58,875 bases of DNA from Bacteroidales bacterium (GTDB lineage Bacteria; Bacteroidota; Bacteroidia; Bacteroidales; P3). The notes under the pieces were generated by a model. It ran no database searches, was not told where the DNA came from, and worked only from the letters and a program-made list of their open reading frames with translations. The stretch spans positions 1 through 58,875 of the forward strand of contig JAISGN010000001.1 in assembly GCA_031263015.1 (NCBI GenBank), written 5' to 3'. Shown in pieces: positions 1-8,802 of this stretch (positions are counted from its first letter, which is position 1; each line of letters begins with the position of its first letter). The position numbers and the translations under genes are program-made.

Positions 1-153
1 TTCGTGGCTCTACGGGCTTCGTATGGCGTTTTTGGAATTTGCGATGACGATTTTGGAAACTTATACAAAAAATTGTAAAGTTCATTTGCGGGGGGTCTTG
101 CAAGGAATCTGTAATTTTAAAGGGGCTTAAAATTCTGCCAAGAGAGGGATGAT

Positions 154-168
154 TATGACATAATGGCA
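154..168. promoter_or_regulatory. possible heat-shock operator upstream of grpE
   Basis: The imperfect inverted repeat TGACAtaaTGGCA lies about 75 bases before the grpE start, and a further CTGCCA about 20 bases upstream can pair with TGGCAG. Position before a chaperone operon suggests a stress-regulatory site, but I cannot name the regulator. The longest grpE frame would start inside this motif, which argues for the internal ATG at 241. Confidence 0.25.
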
Positions 169-240
169 GTTCGCAACCGCAAAGGAACGATATTTGCTTG
201 CGAAGTCTGGCATAAAATTGCTCAAACAAACAATAAGGAT

Positions 241-798
241 ATGAATAACAGGAAAAAGGAAGAAGAAACGGAAGAAACAATCAATCAAAATCAAAATACA
301 GAAGAACAAAAGGCTGAAAACGAACAGCAAAACGAAGAACAAGAACCGCAAAACGAAAGTTCGGAAGACAGATACGCCGAATTGAATGACAAGTATTTGC
401 GTCTGTATTCGGATTTTGAGAATTTCAGAAAACGAACCGTCAAAGAACGGCTTGATTTGATACAATCAGCGTCCGAAAGCGTGATAAAAGACCTGTTAGA
501 TGTCGTTGATGATTACGAAAGAGCCTTAAACGATTTAACCAAACGGGAAGATATCAATGCCCAAACCAAAGAAGGATTTACTCTTATTTACAATAAATTC
601 ATCAATGTCTTAACTCAACGCGGTCTAAAGCCGATTGAGGCTGTGGGAAAGAAGTTCGACGAGAATATTCACGAGGCTGTAACGCAGTTTCCCGCAACAG
701 ACAAAAAGCAAAAGGGCATTGTGATTGATGAAATAGCCAAAGGATACTATCTTTACGACAAAGTGATAAGATATTCCAAGGTTGTGGTGGCAGTATAA
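241..798 (+). CDS. grpE: GrpE nucleotide exchange factor
   Basis: GrpE releases ADP from DnaK and so drives the Hsp70 cycle in the cytoplasm. The 185-residue product has the family layout: an acidic, Gln/Glu-rich disordered N-terminus (residues 1-45), a long coiled coil (about 45-100, containing YSDFENFRKRT) and a C-terminal beta domain ending in GYYLYDKVIRYSKVVV. The frame is open from 163, but ATG 241 is chosen because it follows AAGGAT and leaves the normal family length. The extra 26 residues are unlike GrpE and overlap a possible operator. It is followed 16 bases later by dnaJ, so the two form an operon. dnaK is not in the window. Confidence 0.95.
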   Translation: MNNRKKEEETEETINQNQNTEEQKAENEQQNEEQEPQNESSEDRYAELNDKYLRLYSDFENFRKRTVKERLDLIQSASESVIKDLLDVVDDYERALNDLTKREDINAQTKEGFTLIYNKFINVLTQRGLKPIEAVGKKFDENIHEAVTQFPATDKKQKGIVIDEIAKGYYLYDKVIRYSKVVVAV

Positions 799-814
799 TT
801 GATAAGGAGGAAAT

Positions 815-1975
815 ATGGCGACGAAAAGAGACTATTATGAAGTGCTTGGTGTGAGCAAAACGGCAACAGCGGATGAGCTAAAGAAGGCTTATCGCAAGCT
901 TGCTTTGAAATATCACCCCGATAAGAACCCCGGCGACAAGGAAGCCGAAGAAAAATTTAAGGAAGCAGCCGAAGCATACGAGATATTGAGCAATGCCGAC
1001 AAGAAAGCGAGGTATGACCAGTTCGGACACGCAGGTGTGGATAGTCAAAGCGGATTCGGCGGCGGTGCAAGTATGAATATGGACGATATATTCAGCATGT
1101 TCGGCGATATATTCGGAGGAGGAGGCGGTTTTGGGGGCTTTTCGGGCTTCGGATCGCGTTCCCGTTCCGGCGGAAGAAGGGTTAATAAGGGCAGTTCTTT
1201 ACGTGTGAAGATGCGTTTGACGTTAGAGGAGATTGAAAAGGGCGTTGAGAAAAAGATAAAGGTCAATAAGTTCGTCAAATGCGAGACCTGTGGCGGTACG
1301 GGGGCGAAACCCGGCTCTCAAAGCACAACCTGCACTCAGTGTGGCGGCTCCGGTGTCGTTACTCAGGTGCAACGCACGATTCTTGGCAACATGCAGACTC
1401 AGGCTGTTTGTCCTTCGTGCGGCGGAGAGGGCAAAATAATAAAGGAGAAGTGCGTTTCGTGCCACGGAGACGGCATTGTGAAGAAGGAAGAGGTGATTAC
1501 AATCAACATACCCGCAGGAGTATCGGACGGAATGCAGATTTCATTTGAAGGAAAGGGGAATGCGGGAGCGAGAAACGGCATAAACGGCGATTTATTGGTC
1601 TATATAGAGGAAGCACCTCACGAAACATTTGAACGCGATGGAAACAATCTTTGTATGCAAGCCTATATTACGGTGTCGGAAGCAATATTGGGTACGACCA
1701 TTGAAGTTCCTACGCTGTCGGGAAAAGTGAAATTTAAGGTGGAACAAGGTATGACCAGCGGCAAAGTTTATAGGCTTAAAGGCAAAGGCTTACCTGATGT
1801 GAATGGATACGGAAAAGGAGATTTGTTAGTCAGGGTTGATGTCTGGATTCCGAAGTCTTATACGAAGGAAGAGAAGAAAATATTGGAGCAGTTGCAGGTT
1901 TCGCCTAATTTTAAGCCCAATCCGTCAGCCAAAGACAAGAGTTTCTTTAACAAAATGAAGAATATGTTTTCGTAA
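815..1975 (+). CDS. dnaJ: chaperone DnaJ (type I Hsp40)
   Basis: Co-chaperone that delivers substrates to DnaK and stimulates its ATPase. All type I regions are present in 386 residues: J domain with HPD at residues 34-36, Gly/Phe-rich linker (about 75-120), a zinc region of four CxxCxGxG repeats ([32 protein letters not shown]; about 155-220) and the C-terminal substrate-binding and dimerisation domains. A strong AAGGAGG site precedes the ATG. Second gene of a grpE-dnaJ operon closed by a terminator directly downstream. Confidence 0.97.
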   Translation: MATKRDYYEVLGVSKTATADELKKAYRKLALKYHPDKNPGDKEAEEKFKEAAEAYEILSNADKKARYDQFGHAGVDSQSGFGGGASMNMDDIFSMFGDIFGGGGGFGGFSGFGSRSRSGGRRVNKGSSLRVKMRLTLEEIEKGVEKKIKVNKFVKCETCGGTGAKPGSQSTTCTQCGGSGVVTQVQRTILGNMQTQAVCPSCGGEGKIIKEKCVSCHGDGIVKKEEVITINIPAGVSDGMQISFEGKGNAGARNGINGDLLVYIEEAPHETFERDGNNLCMQAYITVSEAILGTTIEVPTLSGKVKFKVEQGMTSGKVYRLKGKGLPDVNGYGKGDLLVRVDVWIPKSYTKEEKKILEQLQVSPNFKPNPSAKDKSFFNKMKNMFS

Positions 1976-1986
1976 ATTAAAGATAT

Positions 1987-2016
1987 AAAAGACCGGAATG
2001 TCGTTTCGGTCTTTTT
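1987..2016 (+). terminator. Rho-independent terminator after dnaJ
   Basis: AAAAGACCG pairs with CGGTCTTTT around a short loop, followed by further T residues. It sits a few bases after the dnaJ stop and separates the chaperone operon from the next gene. Confidence 0.85.
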
Positions 2017-2042
2017 TCTTCTTTAATTTGATAAATTATAAC

Positions 2043-2050
2043 TAATTTTG
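2043..2050 (+). promoter_or_regulatory. -7 promoter box for the flavodiiron gene
   Basis: TAATTTTG fits the Bacteroidota -7 consensus TAnnTTTG and lies about 40 bases before the start codon. No clear TTTG -33 element at the usual spacing. Confidence 0.5.
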
Positions 2051-2091
2051 CAATCTTTTAAAAAGCATATCATTAACACAAAATAAGACAA

Positions 2092-3255
2092 ATGAAAGTT
2101 ACAGAGATAGTAAAAAATATTTATAGTGTCGGAGTATCCGACTGGAATGTGCGAAATTTTCACGGGTATCTTACTCAGCGCGGCTCAAGTTATAATTCCT
2201 ACCTGATAATAGATGATAAAATCGCACTCATAGATACTGTTAAAGCCCCTTTTACGAAGGAATTCATTGACAGAATATCGTTAATCGTGCCTCTTGACAA
2301 GATTGATTACGTTGTTTCCAACCATGTGGAGATGGATCATTCGGGTGCGATGCCCGAAATAATGAAACGTTGCCCTAATGCGGTGGTTCTGACGAGCCAA
2401 TCGGGCGAAAAGGAGCATAAATTGCACTATGATACAAGCAAATGGAACGTTCGGGTGGTACAAAGCGGCGACAGCGTATCGTTAGGTAAGCGAACATTAA
2501 GTTTTCTTATGACTCCGATGGTTCATTGGCCTGATAATATGGTTACGTATTGCCCTGAGGATAAAATATTGTTTTCCAACGATGCGTTCGGACAGCATTA
2601 TGCTTCGGCGGAATACTACGATGACGAATTGCCTCTTGACCTTATACTCTGGGAAGCAAAAAAATATTATGCCAACATTGTGATGCCTTATTCTAATCAG
2701 GTGGTTGCGGCGTTGGAAGCGGCGTCAAAATTAGATATAAAGATGATTGCCCCTTCGCATGGCTTGATATGGCGGTCGCATATTGATAAAATATTTGCCG
2801 CTTATAATGATTGGTCGCATGCAAAATCAAGTAAAAAGGCTGTTATTGTTTATGATTCTATGTACGGATCAACGGAAAAAATTGCTTATGCGATAAGAGA
2901 TGCCTTTGAAAGCAAGGGCTATGATTATAAATTCTTTGATTTGAAGTCTAATCACCACTCTGACGTAATTACTGATTGCCTTGATGCCGAGTATATCTGC
3001 GTTGGCTCCCCTACTTTGAACAAAAACATTATGCCTTCTGTGGCTTCAATGCTCACATACATTCAAGGATTGATAGTAAAGGGGAAAAAAGGAATATTGT
3101 TCGGCTCTTACGGCTGGGCGCCTCAAAATATTAAGGTGATGCAACGTTATTTTGATGAGAGCGGAATTGACCTTGTGGCTTCATACAATAATAACTTCAT
3201 TCCGAATGCAGAGTATCTGAAGTCCGTAACGAAGGATTTGGAAACCAGGATTTAA
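2092..3255 (+). CDS. flavodiiron protein (A-type flavoprotein)
   Basis: Reduces O2 to water and/or NO to N2O in the cytoplasm of anaerobes, using electrons usually supplied by rubredoxin. The 387 residues comprise an N-terminal metallo-beta-lactamase-like diiron domain with the ligand motif HVEMDH (H78, E80, D82, H83) and downstream ligands in MVHWPDN, SNDAFG and PSHGLIW, then a C-terminal flavodoxin domain from about residue 250 (VYDSMYGSTEKIAYAI, FMN phosphate loop). No C-terminal rubredoxin domain is fused, so this is the short class. Stands alone between the dnaJ terminator and ppdK. Whether O2 or NO is the preferred substrate cannot be told from sequence. Confidence 0.93.
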   Translation: MKVTEIVKNIYSVGVSDWNVRNFHGYLTQRGSSYNSYLIIDDKIALIDTVKAPFTKEFIDRISLIVPLDKIDYVVSNHVEMDHSGAMPEIMKRCPNAVVLTSQSGEKEHKLHYDTSKWNVRVVQSGDSVSLGKRTLSFLMTPMVHWPDNMVTYCPEDKILFSNDAFGQHYASAEYYDDELPLDLILWEAKKYYANIVMPYSNQVVAALEAASKLDIKMIAPSHGLIWRSHIDKIFAAYNDWSHAKSSKKAVIVYDSMYGSTEKIAYAIRDAFESKGYDYKFFDLKSNHHSDVITDCLDAEYICVGSPTLNKNIMPSVASMLTYIQGLIVKGKKGILFGSYGWAPQNIKVMQRYFDESGIDLVASYNNNFIPNAEYLKSVTKDLETRI

Positions 3256-3276
3256 TTCTAATCAACTTTTTTTTCG

Positions 3277-3284
3277 TATTTTTG
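3277..3284 (+). promoter_or_regulatory. -7 promoter box for ppdK
   Basis: TATTTTTG matches TAnnTTTG about 60 bases before the ppdK ATG, giving a 5' leader of roughly 55 bases. Confidence 0.5.
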
Positions 3285-3344
3285 CACGCCCTTTCGGCAA
3301 AGATATCAACGAATTTTTAATTTATAACAATAATATATTTCATT

Positions 3345-6065
3345 ATGAGTGCAAAAAAATATGTCTATACTTTCGGAGGCAAGACTGCCGAAGGTAAAGC
3401 CGATATGAAAAACTTACTCGGCGGCAAAGGTGCTAATTTAGCTGAGATGTGTCTTTTGGGATTGCCCGTTCCTGCCGGTTTAACGATAACTACGGAATGC
3501 TGTACCGACTATTATGCAAATGGAGAGAAACTTCCGGAAGGTTTAATGAACGAAGTATGGGACGGAATCAAGAAAATGGAATCCGAAATGGGTATGAAAT
3601 ACGGCGATGCTCAAAATCCGTTGCTCGTATCTTGTCGTTCGGGAGCCAGAAAGTCAATGCCGGGAATGATGGATACCGTTCTCAATGTAGGTTTATCAAG
3701 TAAGACGATTGAAGGTTTGATTAAAAAAACTAATAATCCGCGTTTTGTTTATGATTCTTACCGCCGTTTGATTATGATGTATGCGGATGTTGTTATGGAG
3801 AAAGCAGAAGGCATAGAACCGAAAGATGGCAAAGGTATTCGCAAAACTTTGGATGATATGTTGGATTCTTACAAGAAGCAACGCAATTATAAATCTGATA
3901 CCGACCTAACTTCCGATGATTTGAAATCTCTTGCGGAAGAATTTAAGGCAAAAGTGAAAGAAGTTTTAGGAAAGGAATTTCCTGATGACGCTACTGCTCA
4001 GTTAGAAGGCGGCATTAAGGCTGTCTTTAAGTCATGGAACGGAAAGAAAGCCGTATCTTATCGTAACATAGAAGGCATCCCTGAAGATTGGGGAACGGCT
4101 GTAAATGTCCAAGCAATGGTCTTTGGAAATATGGGCAATAATTCTGCTACCGGTGTGGCTTTTACAAGAAATCCTGCAACGGGAGAAAATCTCTTTTACG
4201 GAGAATGGCTTGTTAATGCACAGGGAGAAGATGTTGTTGCAGGTATTCGCACCCCTAATCCTTTGAATGACGACACTAAAAACGACCAAAACAAGCATCT
4301 TGCTTCATTACACGAACAGATGCCTGCGATATACGATGAGTTAAACGACATAAGAGCAAAGTTGGAGCATAGTTTCAAAGATATGCTTGATGTGGAATTC
4401 ACCATACAGGAAGGAAAACTTTATATGCTTCAATGCAGAGTCGGCAAACGCACGGGTGTAGCGGCTGTAACGATGGCTTTGGATATGTTAAACGAAGGAA
4501 TGATTGATGAAAGTGTAGTTGTAATGCGAGTTACGGGCGAACAGTTGGAAGAATTCCTGCATCCGATTCTTGATTCCGAAGATGAAGCAAAGCATAAGGT
4601 TGTTGCAAAAGGATTACCTGCCGGTCCGGGAGGTGCAGTCGGCGTTTTGGCACTTAGTGTTGAGAAAGCGATGGAACTGAACAAACAAAAGATAGATTGT
4701 ATCTTGGTTCGTGAGGAGACAAACCCCGAAGATGTTGACGGAATGCGTACAGCGGTAGGTATTCTTACAGCTCGCGGCGGTATGACTTCACATGCAGCAT
4801 TGGTAGCTCGCGGATGGGGAAAATGTTGTATTGTCGGATGCGAAGCATTGCACGTAGGTGAAAATTCAATAACCATTGACGGGCAGACATACAAGGAAGG
4901 CGATATGTTTAGCCTTAACGGAACAAAAGGATTGGTCTATGTGGGAGCCGTTAAGACAAAAGAAACAAGCGGAAGCCCTTTATACAGCACGTTTATGGCT
5001 TTGGTTGAGAAATATCGCAAGATGGGCGTAAGGACAAACGCAGATACTCCTGAGGATGCCAAACAAGCGTTGGATTTTGGTGCGGAAGGCATCGGTCTTT
5101 TCCGCATTGAACATATGTTTTACGGCGAAAATTCGGAAGAACCTTTGAGAATATTGCGCAATATGATACTTTCTAAGGATGATGATGCAGCAAGACGCAA
5201 ATATTTGAACGAATTAAAACCTTATATCACTAAATCCGTACAGGCAACAATGGATGTGATGGACGGAAAGCCTGTTACATTCCGCTTAATTGACCCTCCA
5301 TTGCATGAATTTATGCCTAAGAAGGAAGAGGACATTAAGGCTGCTGCCGCACAACTTGATATTAGTGTAGAGGATGTGAAGAAGCGTGCCGAGGAAATAG
5401 AGGAAGTTAATCCTATGATGGGCTTGCGCGGCGTTAGATTGGGCATTCTTTATCCTGAAATCAGCGAAATTCAGTTTGAAGCCTTGTTTGAAGCAGCAGC
5501 AAATCTGATAAAAGCAGGCAAAAAACCTCATTTGGAAATAATGATACCTCTAACCATTACGGTAAAAGAGTTAAAGCATCAAAAGGAAATCTGCGATAGA
5601 ATTCACACTGCTGCGGAAGCAAAATTCGGAATGAAGATTGAATACACTTACGGCACGATGATAGAGGTTCCAAGAGCCACAATAGTTGCTGATGAGATTG
5701 CAAGCGTTGCCGATTTCTTCTCTTTCGGAACCAACGACCTTACTCAGATGACTTTCGGCTTCTCTCGCGACGATGTAAATGCCATTATAACGAACTACAA
5801 AGATGCTCATATCATCAAAAACGACCCTTTCCAGACAATAGATGTTGAAGGTGTGGGCAAATTGGTTGAAATGGGCGTAACGAAAGGGCGTTCTAAGAAG
5901 AGAAACTTAAAGGTTGGCGTTTGCGGAGAGCATGGCGGCGACCCCGAATCAGTGAAATTCTTCTATAAAACAGGCATGAATTACGTTTCATGCTCACCTT
6001 TCCGCATTCCTATCGCACGTTTGTCGGCAGCACAGGCGGCAATAGAAGAACAAAGAAGCAAATAA
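3345..6065 (+). CDS. ppdK: pyruvate, phosphate dikinase
   Basis: Interconverts pyruvate + ATP + Pi and phosphoenolpyruvate + AMP + PPi. In anaerobic Bacteroidota it serves glycolysis or gluconeogenesis. The 906-residue length is normal. Order: N-terminal ATP-grasp nucleotide-binding domain (GGKGANLAEM near residue 26; SCRSGARKSMPGMMDTVLN near 98), phosphohistidine swivel domain with the catalytic His at about residue 483 in GGMTSHAALVARGWGK, and a C-terminal PEP/pyruvate TIM barrel with GLFRIEHMF and the catalytic Cys in GVCGEHGGDP. Monocistronic, with its own promoter box and terminator. The C-terminal residues and His motif separate it from PEP synthase and enzyme I. Confidence 0.97.
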   Translation: MSAKKYVYTFGGKTAEGKADMKNLLGGKGANLAEMCLLGLPVPAGLTITTECCTDYYANGEKLPEGLMNEVWDGIKKMESEMGMKYGDAQNPLLVSCRSGARKSMPGMMDTVLNVGLSSKTIEGLIKKTNNPRFVYDSYRRLIMMYADVVMEKAEGIEPKDGKGIRKTLDDMLDSYKKQRNYKSDTDLTSDDLKSLAEEFKAKVKEVLGKEFPDDATAQLEGGIKAVFKSWNGKKAVSYRNIEGIPEDWGTAVNVQAMVFGNMGNNSATGVAFTRNPATGENLFYGEWLVNAQGEDVVAGIRTPNPLNDDTKNDQNKHLASLHEQMPAIYDELNDIRAKLEHSFKDMLDVEFTIQEGKLYMLQCRVGKRTGVAAVTMALDMLNEGMIDESVVVMRVTGEQLEEFLHPILDSEDEAKHKVVAKGLPAGPGGAVGVLALSVEKAMELNKQKIDCILVREETNPEDVDGMRTAVGILTARGGMTSHAALVARGWGKCCIVGCEALHVGENSITIDGQTYKEGDMFSLNGTKGLVYVGAVKTKETSGSPLYSTFMALVEKYRKMGVRTNADTPEDAKQALDFGAEGIGLFRIEHMFYGENSEEPLRILRNMILSKDDDAARRKYLNELKPYITKSVQATMDVMDGKPVTFRLIDPPLHEFMPKKEEDIKAAAAQLDISVEDVKKRAEEIEEVNPMMGLRGVRLGILYPEISEIQFEALFEAAANLIKAGKKPHLEIMIPLTITVKELKHQKEICDRIHTAAEAKFGMKIEYTYGTMIEVPRATIVADEIASVADFFSFGTNDLTQMTFGFSRDDVNAIITNYKDAHIIKNDPFQTIDVEGVGKLVEMGVTKGRSKKRNLKVGVCGEHGGDPESVKFFYKTGMNYVSCSPFRIPIARLSAAQAAIEEQRSK

Positions 6066-6090
6066 TTTCTATAAAATAACTTTTTAGCGA

Positions 6091-6121
6091 GAGCGGTCAT
6101 TGATTTGTACCGCTCTTTTTT
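6091..6121 (+). terminator. Rho-independent terminator after ppdK
   Basis: GAGCGGT and ACCGCTC form a seven-base-pair stem followed by a run of T, 26 bases after the ppdK stop. Confidence 0.85.
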
Positions 6122-6136
6122 GATTTAATCAAAATG

Positions 6137-6220
6137 AAACGGCGTTTAAATTTTCTCAAACGCCGTTTTATTTTTTTTTAACGGCGTTTTATTTTTACGA
6201 AACGGCGTTTGAGGAGAGCG
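6137..6220. repeat. 21-bp-register repeat array A (four units)
   Basis: Four units start at 6137, 6158, 6179 and 6200, exactly 21 bases apart. Cores are AAACGGCGTTT, AAACGCCGTTT (the reverse complement), TAACGGCGTTT and AAACGGCGTTT, separated by T-rich spacers, so adjacent units can pair into hairpins. The array lies between the ppdK terminator and the next promoter. The remainder of this gap (6221-6393) is AT-rich with nothing recognisable. Confidence 0.85.
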
Positions 6221-6393
6221 ATGCAAGGCATCAACCGACTTATACAAAACTTCATTTTTGCGAAATTTGACATCTTGATTTTTTTGTATAATTTGTTAGT
6301 AATCACTCTTTATTGCAGTTGATTAAAGAAAGGTTTCGGCATTATTATATCAAAAAACATTACTGGGATACTTGATTATATAAGAATAAGATG

Positions 6394-6401
6394 TATATTT
6401 G
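6394..6401 (+). promoter_or_regulatory. -7 promoter box for the secreted 499-residue protein
   Basis: TATATTTG fits TAnnTTTG, 52 bases before the ATG. Confidence 0.5.
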
Positions 6402-6453
6402 CAAACTTAATTCGGCAAATTAGTAAGATATTTGCCCTTAAAAACAATATTTA

Positions 6454-7953
6454 ATGAATAAGAAATACTTTTTAATGCTATTTGCATTCTGCACGATAGG
6501 GATGCATATTCACGGACAGGAGTTAGAAATCAACAGTGATTTGGTTAAATGGGGTGAAGACTACAAAGCACCCGACAAAACGGCTCGTTATGATTACATA
6601 GGGACGATTGAGGGGACTGATTATTACTCTTACGGTTATTATACCGACGAAGGTATGATGAGAAGGCTCAATCGTATCGGATTTATGAGGGTGCAAAACG
6701 GCAAGGTGCTGTCCGAAAGCGATGATTACATAAAACTGCCTTATCTTTCTTTGGTTAAGGCGATGACTTTGAAGAATGAATTATGTATTCTCTATGAAGT
6801 GAAGAACAAATCGGACGATTCGTTTGAGTTTAGAATGAAAAAGATTGACAAAACGACCTTCAAAGAACAACAGGATACTATTTTATTTAGAGTAGATTTG
6901 AAAAAGAAACATAAACAAAAGGTTTTATTTATGCCTTCTCAGACAGGCAATAATTATGTGGCTCTTTTGACCTCCACAGACAAGAAATACGACCTGATGA
7001 CCCTTACTTTATTTTATTATAACGCCGAAATGCAGGAACAATGGCAAACAAAGTATTCAAGCAAACAGGATTTCAAGATAACGCCTCTTGATGTGCTTGC
7101 ATCGGATTGCGGTAAGGTGTATATGATTTCAAAGAAAACGGATGATGAAACAACGGAAGACAGCAAGATGTACTACGATTATGAACTTGGAGAGGCACCT
7201 TGTTTGCTTTCTATCATATCTCCAAACGATATAACGGAGATTAATCTCCCTGAAACTTATCCTTCGTTGCAGGCAAACATATTTGAGATTGATACCAACA
7301 GACTTTATATTGCTTTTAGCCACAGAAAGAGGTATGCATCAATAGAATATAATCTTGAAAGCAAGACCTCCAAATCTTTTTCATCATTTAATTATGCCCA
7401 GAGCAAAGGAAAAACTTTCTGGACAGTAAAAAAAATTATTAAATCGGACAACGGCAATATTGTTAGTTTGGTTTGTGATGATTATGAAATGGAAATTTTA
7501 AATACTGCAAGCCAAGAGCGTCATTTTTTCAACGGACGCAATTTTTATATCCTGTGTCATAATCCTCAAACAGACACTCTTTACACTAAAATGATTTCGC
7601 GTGCCGTGCATTCTTCTGCTTTCTGCGATATTGATTACGGTCGTTATGAGGGAATATTGTTTTTCGGTTATAAGAACAACGTTTATGCTATTTATAATGC
7701 GGATAGAAATTACGATGACCTGTCTAATGTGATTCTTTTGGAGAGTAGTCCCACCAGAACAGGAAGTCAGATTGTTGCAAATATGATTAAGATAAATGAA
7801 ATGGGACAAACTACTCTGACGGGCTTGGTTCCTTATAAGGAATTGGGATTAATGTTTTCGCCTGCTATGAGTTTTCGTTCCGATGCGAAGACTATTCAAA
7901 TCAATTCTTTGAAAGGAAAGCATATTACTTTCGGTGAATTGAGTTTAGAGTAA
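6454..7953 (+). CDS. secreted protein of unknown function
   Basis: I do not recognise this 499-residue protein. It begins with a Sec signal peptide (hydrophobic LMLFAFCTIGMH, cleavage probably after HGQ near residue 22) and has no lipobox, no T9SS sorting domain and no further membrane segment. The body is rich in Tyr, Asp and Lys and shows repeated short beta-strand-like stretches ending in polar turns, resembling a propeller or beta-sandwich, but no family motif. It ends seven bases before the longest frame of the following gene, a small beta-barrel candidate, so the two are probably co-transcribed and act together in the periplasm or outer membrane. Confidence 0.75.
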   Translation: MNKKYFLMLFAFCTIGMHIHGQELEINSDLVKWGEDYKAPDKTARYDYIGTIEGTDYYSYGYYTDEGMMRRLNRIGFMRVQNGKVLSESDDYIKLPYLSLVKAMTLKNELCILYEVKNKSDDSFEFRMKKIDKTTFKEQQDTILFRVDLKKKHKQKVLFMPSQTGNNYVALLTSTDKKYDLMTLTLFYYNAEMQEQWQTKYSSKQDFKITPLDVLASDCGKVYMISKKTDDETTEDSKMYYDYELGEAPCLLSIISPNDITEINLPETYPSLQANIFEIDTNRLYIAFSHRKRYASIEYNLESKTSKSFSSFNYAQSKGKTFWTVKKIIKSDNGNIVSLVCDDYEMEILNTASQERHFFNGRNFYILCHNPQTDTLYTKMISRAVHSSAFCDIDYGRYEGILFFGYKNNVYAIYNADRNYDDLSNVILLESSPTRTGSQIVANMIKINEMGQTTLTGLVPYKELGLMFSPAMSFRSDAKTIQINSLKGKHITFGELSLE

Positions 7954-8014
7954 TATCGTAATGATTAAACGAGAAAAAGTAACAACATTAACAATAATAA
8001 AAAATTACTTACTT

Positions 8015-8644
8015 ATGATTAAAAAACTATTTTGTATTTCTGCTTTACTGTTGCTTTTAAACCATAGCACAAAAGCACAGGAATTTTACGAATTTGATGC
8101 AAAAACTTTGCAGATAGGACTAATTATTAACGTTTCTGCCTCTCTTTATAAAGGCGGAGAAGAATCTCTACCGTTTTTTGGTAATGTAAGTGCCGGCGGA
8201 TATCTGTCATACGATATTAATGATTGGTTTAAGGTATCCGGAGATGTAAGATATCAGTTGGGTATCAATCCTTCAATTGAAGGATTTCTACTTGCTCATT
8301 CCGTAACAATACCTGTTGTTGGTTTATTCAAAGTCGGACGAGGTTATATAGGAGCAGGTTTGCAACAAAGCATAATGTTTGCTCATTCAAGCGGATTAAA
8401 TGGACTTAATATGAATCCATTGTGTGCTATAATAGAGTTTTGTTATTTTACTCATTGGAGTAGTGATGGCAAATGGACGGTTTATAGCGAGACGGGCTTT
8501 CATCCGACAATGAGATTAGGCATTTCATTGAACAAAGTAGGATATGCCCCTGACAAAGGTAGATATTTCTTCCTTGAAGGAGTTTTTAAATTGAATTTCA
8601 ACAAGGATAAGAGAAAGAAAAGCGGCAAAAGACGCAGAAGATAG
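8015..8644 (+). CDS. small outer-membrane beta-barrel-like protein
   Basis: A 209-residue protein with a signal peptide (MIKKLFCISALLLLLNHS, then TKAQ). The mature part alternates hydrophobic and polar residues with many Gly and aromatic residues (GAGLQQSIMF, WFKVSGDVRYQLG), as in 8- to 10-stranded outer-membrane barrels. The frame is open from 7961, but ATG 8015 gives a clean signal peptide at the N-terminus. The last 20 residues form a very basic tail (KRKKSGKRRRR), unusual for a barrel protein, which normally ends in an aromatic residue; the tail may be periplasmic and bind an anionic partner. Downstream of and probably co-transcribed with the 6454-7953 gene. No specific function can be given. 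Confidence 0.65.
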   Translation: MIKKLFCISALLLLLNHSTKAQEFYEFDAKTLQIGLIINVSASLYKGGEESLPFFGNVSAGGYLSYDINDWFKVSGDVRYQLGINPSIEGFLLAHSVTIPVVGLFKVGRGYIGAGLQQSIMFAHSSGLNGLNMNPLCAIIEFCYFTHWSSDGKWTVYSETGFHPTMRLGISLNKVGYAPDKGRYFFLEGVFKLNFNKDKRKKSGKRRRR

Positions 8645-8664
8645 AGACAATATTGCACATAACC

Positions 8665-8699
8665 AAAGGCTGCTTTCGTTAAATGAAAGTAGCCTTTTT
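8665..8699 (+). terminator. Rho-independent terminator resembling two repeat units
   Basis: AAAGGCTGCTTTC pairs with GAAAGTAGCCTTT (one G-T pair) followed by T residues, closing the preceding operon. The distance between the two arm starts is 21 bases and the arms closely resemble the AAAGGCTGTTT / AAACAGCCTTT units of the intergenic arrays, so this could be a minimal two-unit member of that family. Confidence 0.8.
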
Positions 8700-8763
8700 A
8701 TTATTTGCCGAATGGTATTATTATTACTTTGTTTCAAAATTATAAAATCAGAATATATTTGCG

Positions 8764-8771
8764 TATCTTTG
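8764..8771 (+). promoter_or_regulatory. -7 promoter box for the transketolase gene
   Basis: TATCTTTG fits TAnnTTTG, 31 bases before the ATG. Confidence 0.55.
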
Positions 8772-8802
8772 CATATTAAAATTCACAAACAGCATAATAT
8801 TT

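Noticed and set aside
163-180. Sigma-54 promoter (TGGCAG ... GCAA)
   Set aside because: The GC element is not at the required spacing and the sequence lies within the GrpE-proximal inverted repeat.
163-240. Upstream start for grpE
   Set aside because: The extra residues are unlike GrpE and cover a putative operator; ATG 241 has a plausible ribosome site.
4430-4894. Antisense frame of 154 residues in ppdK
   Set aside because: Shadow of a highly conserved enzyme gene; low-complexity Ser/Ile/Pro peptide without family features.
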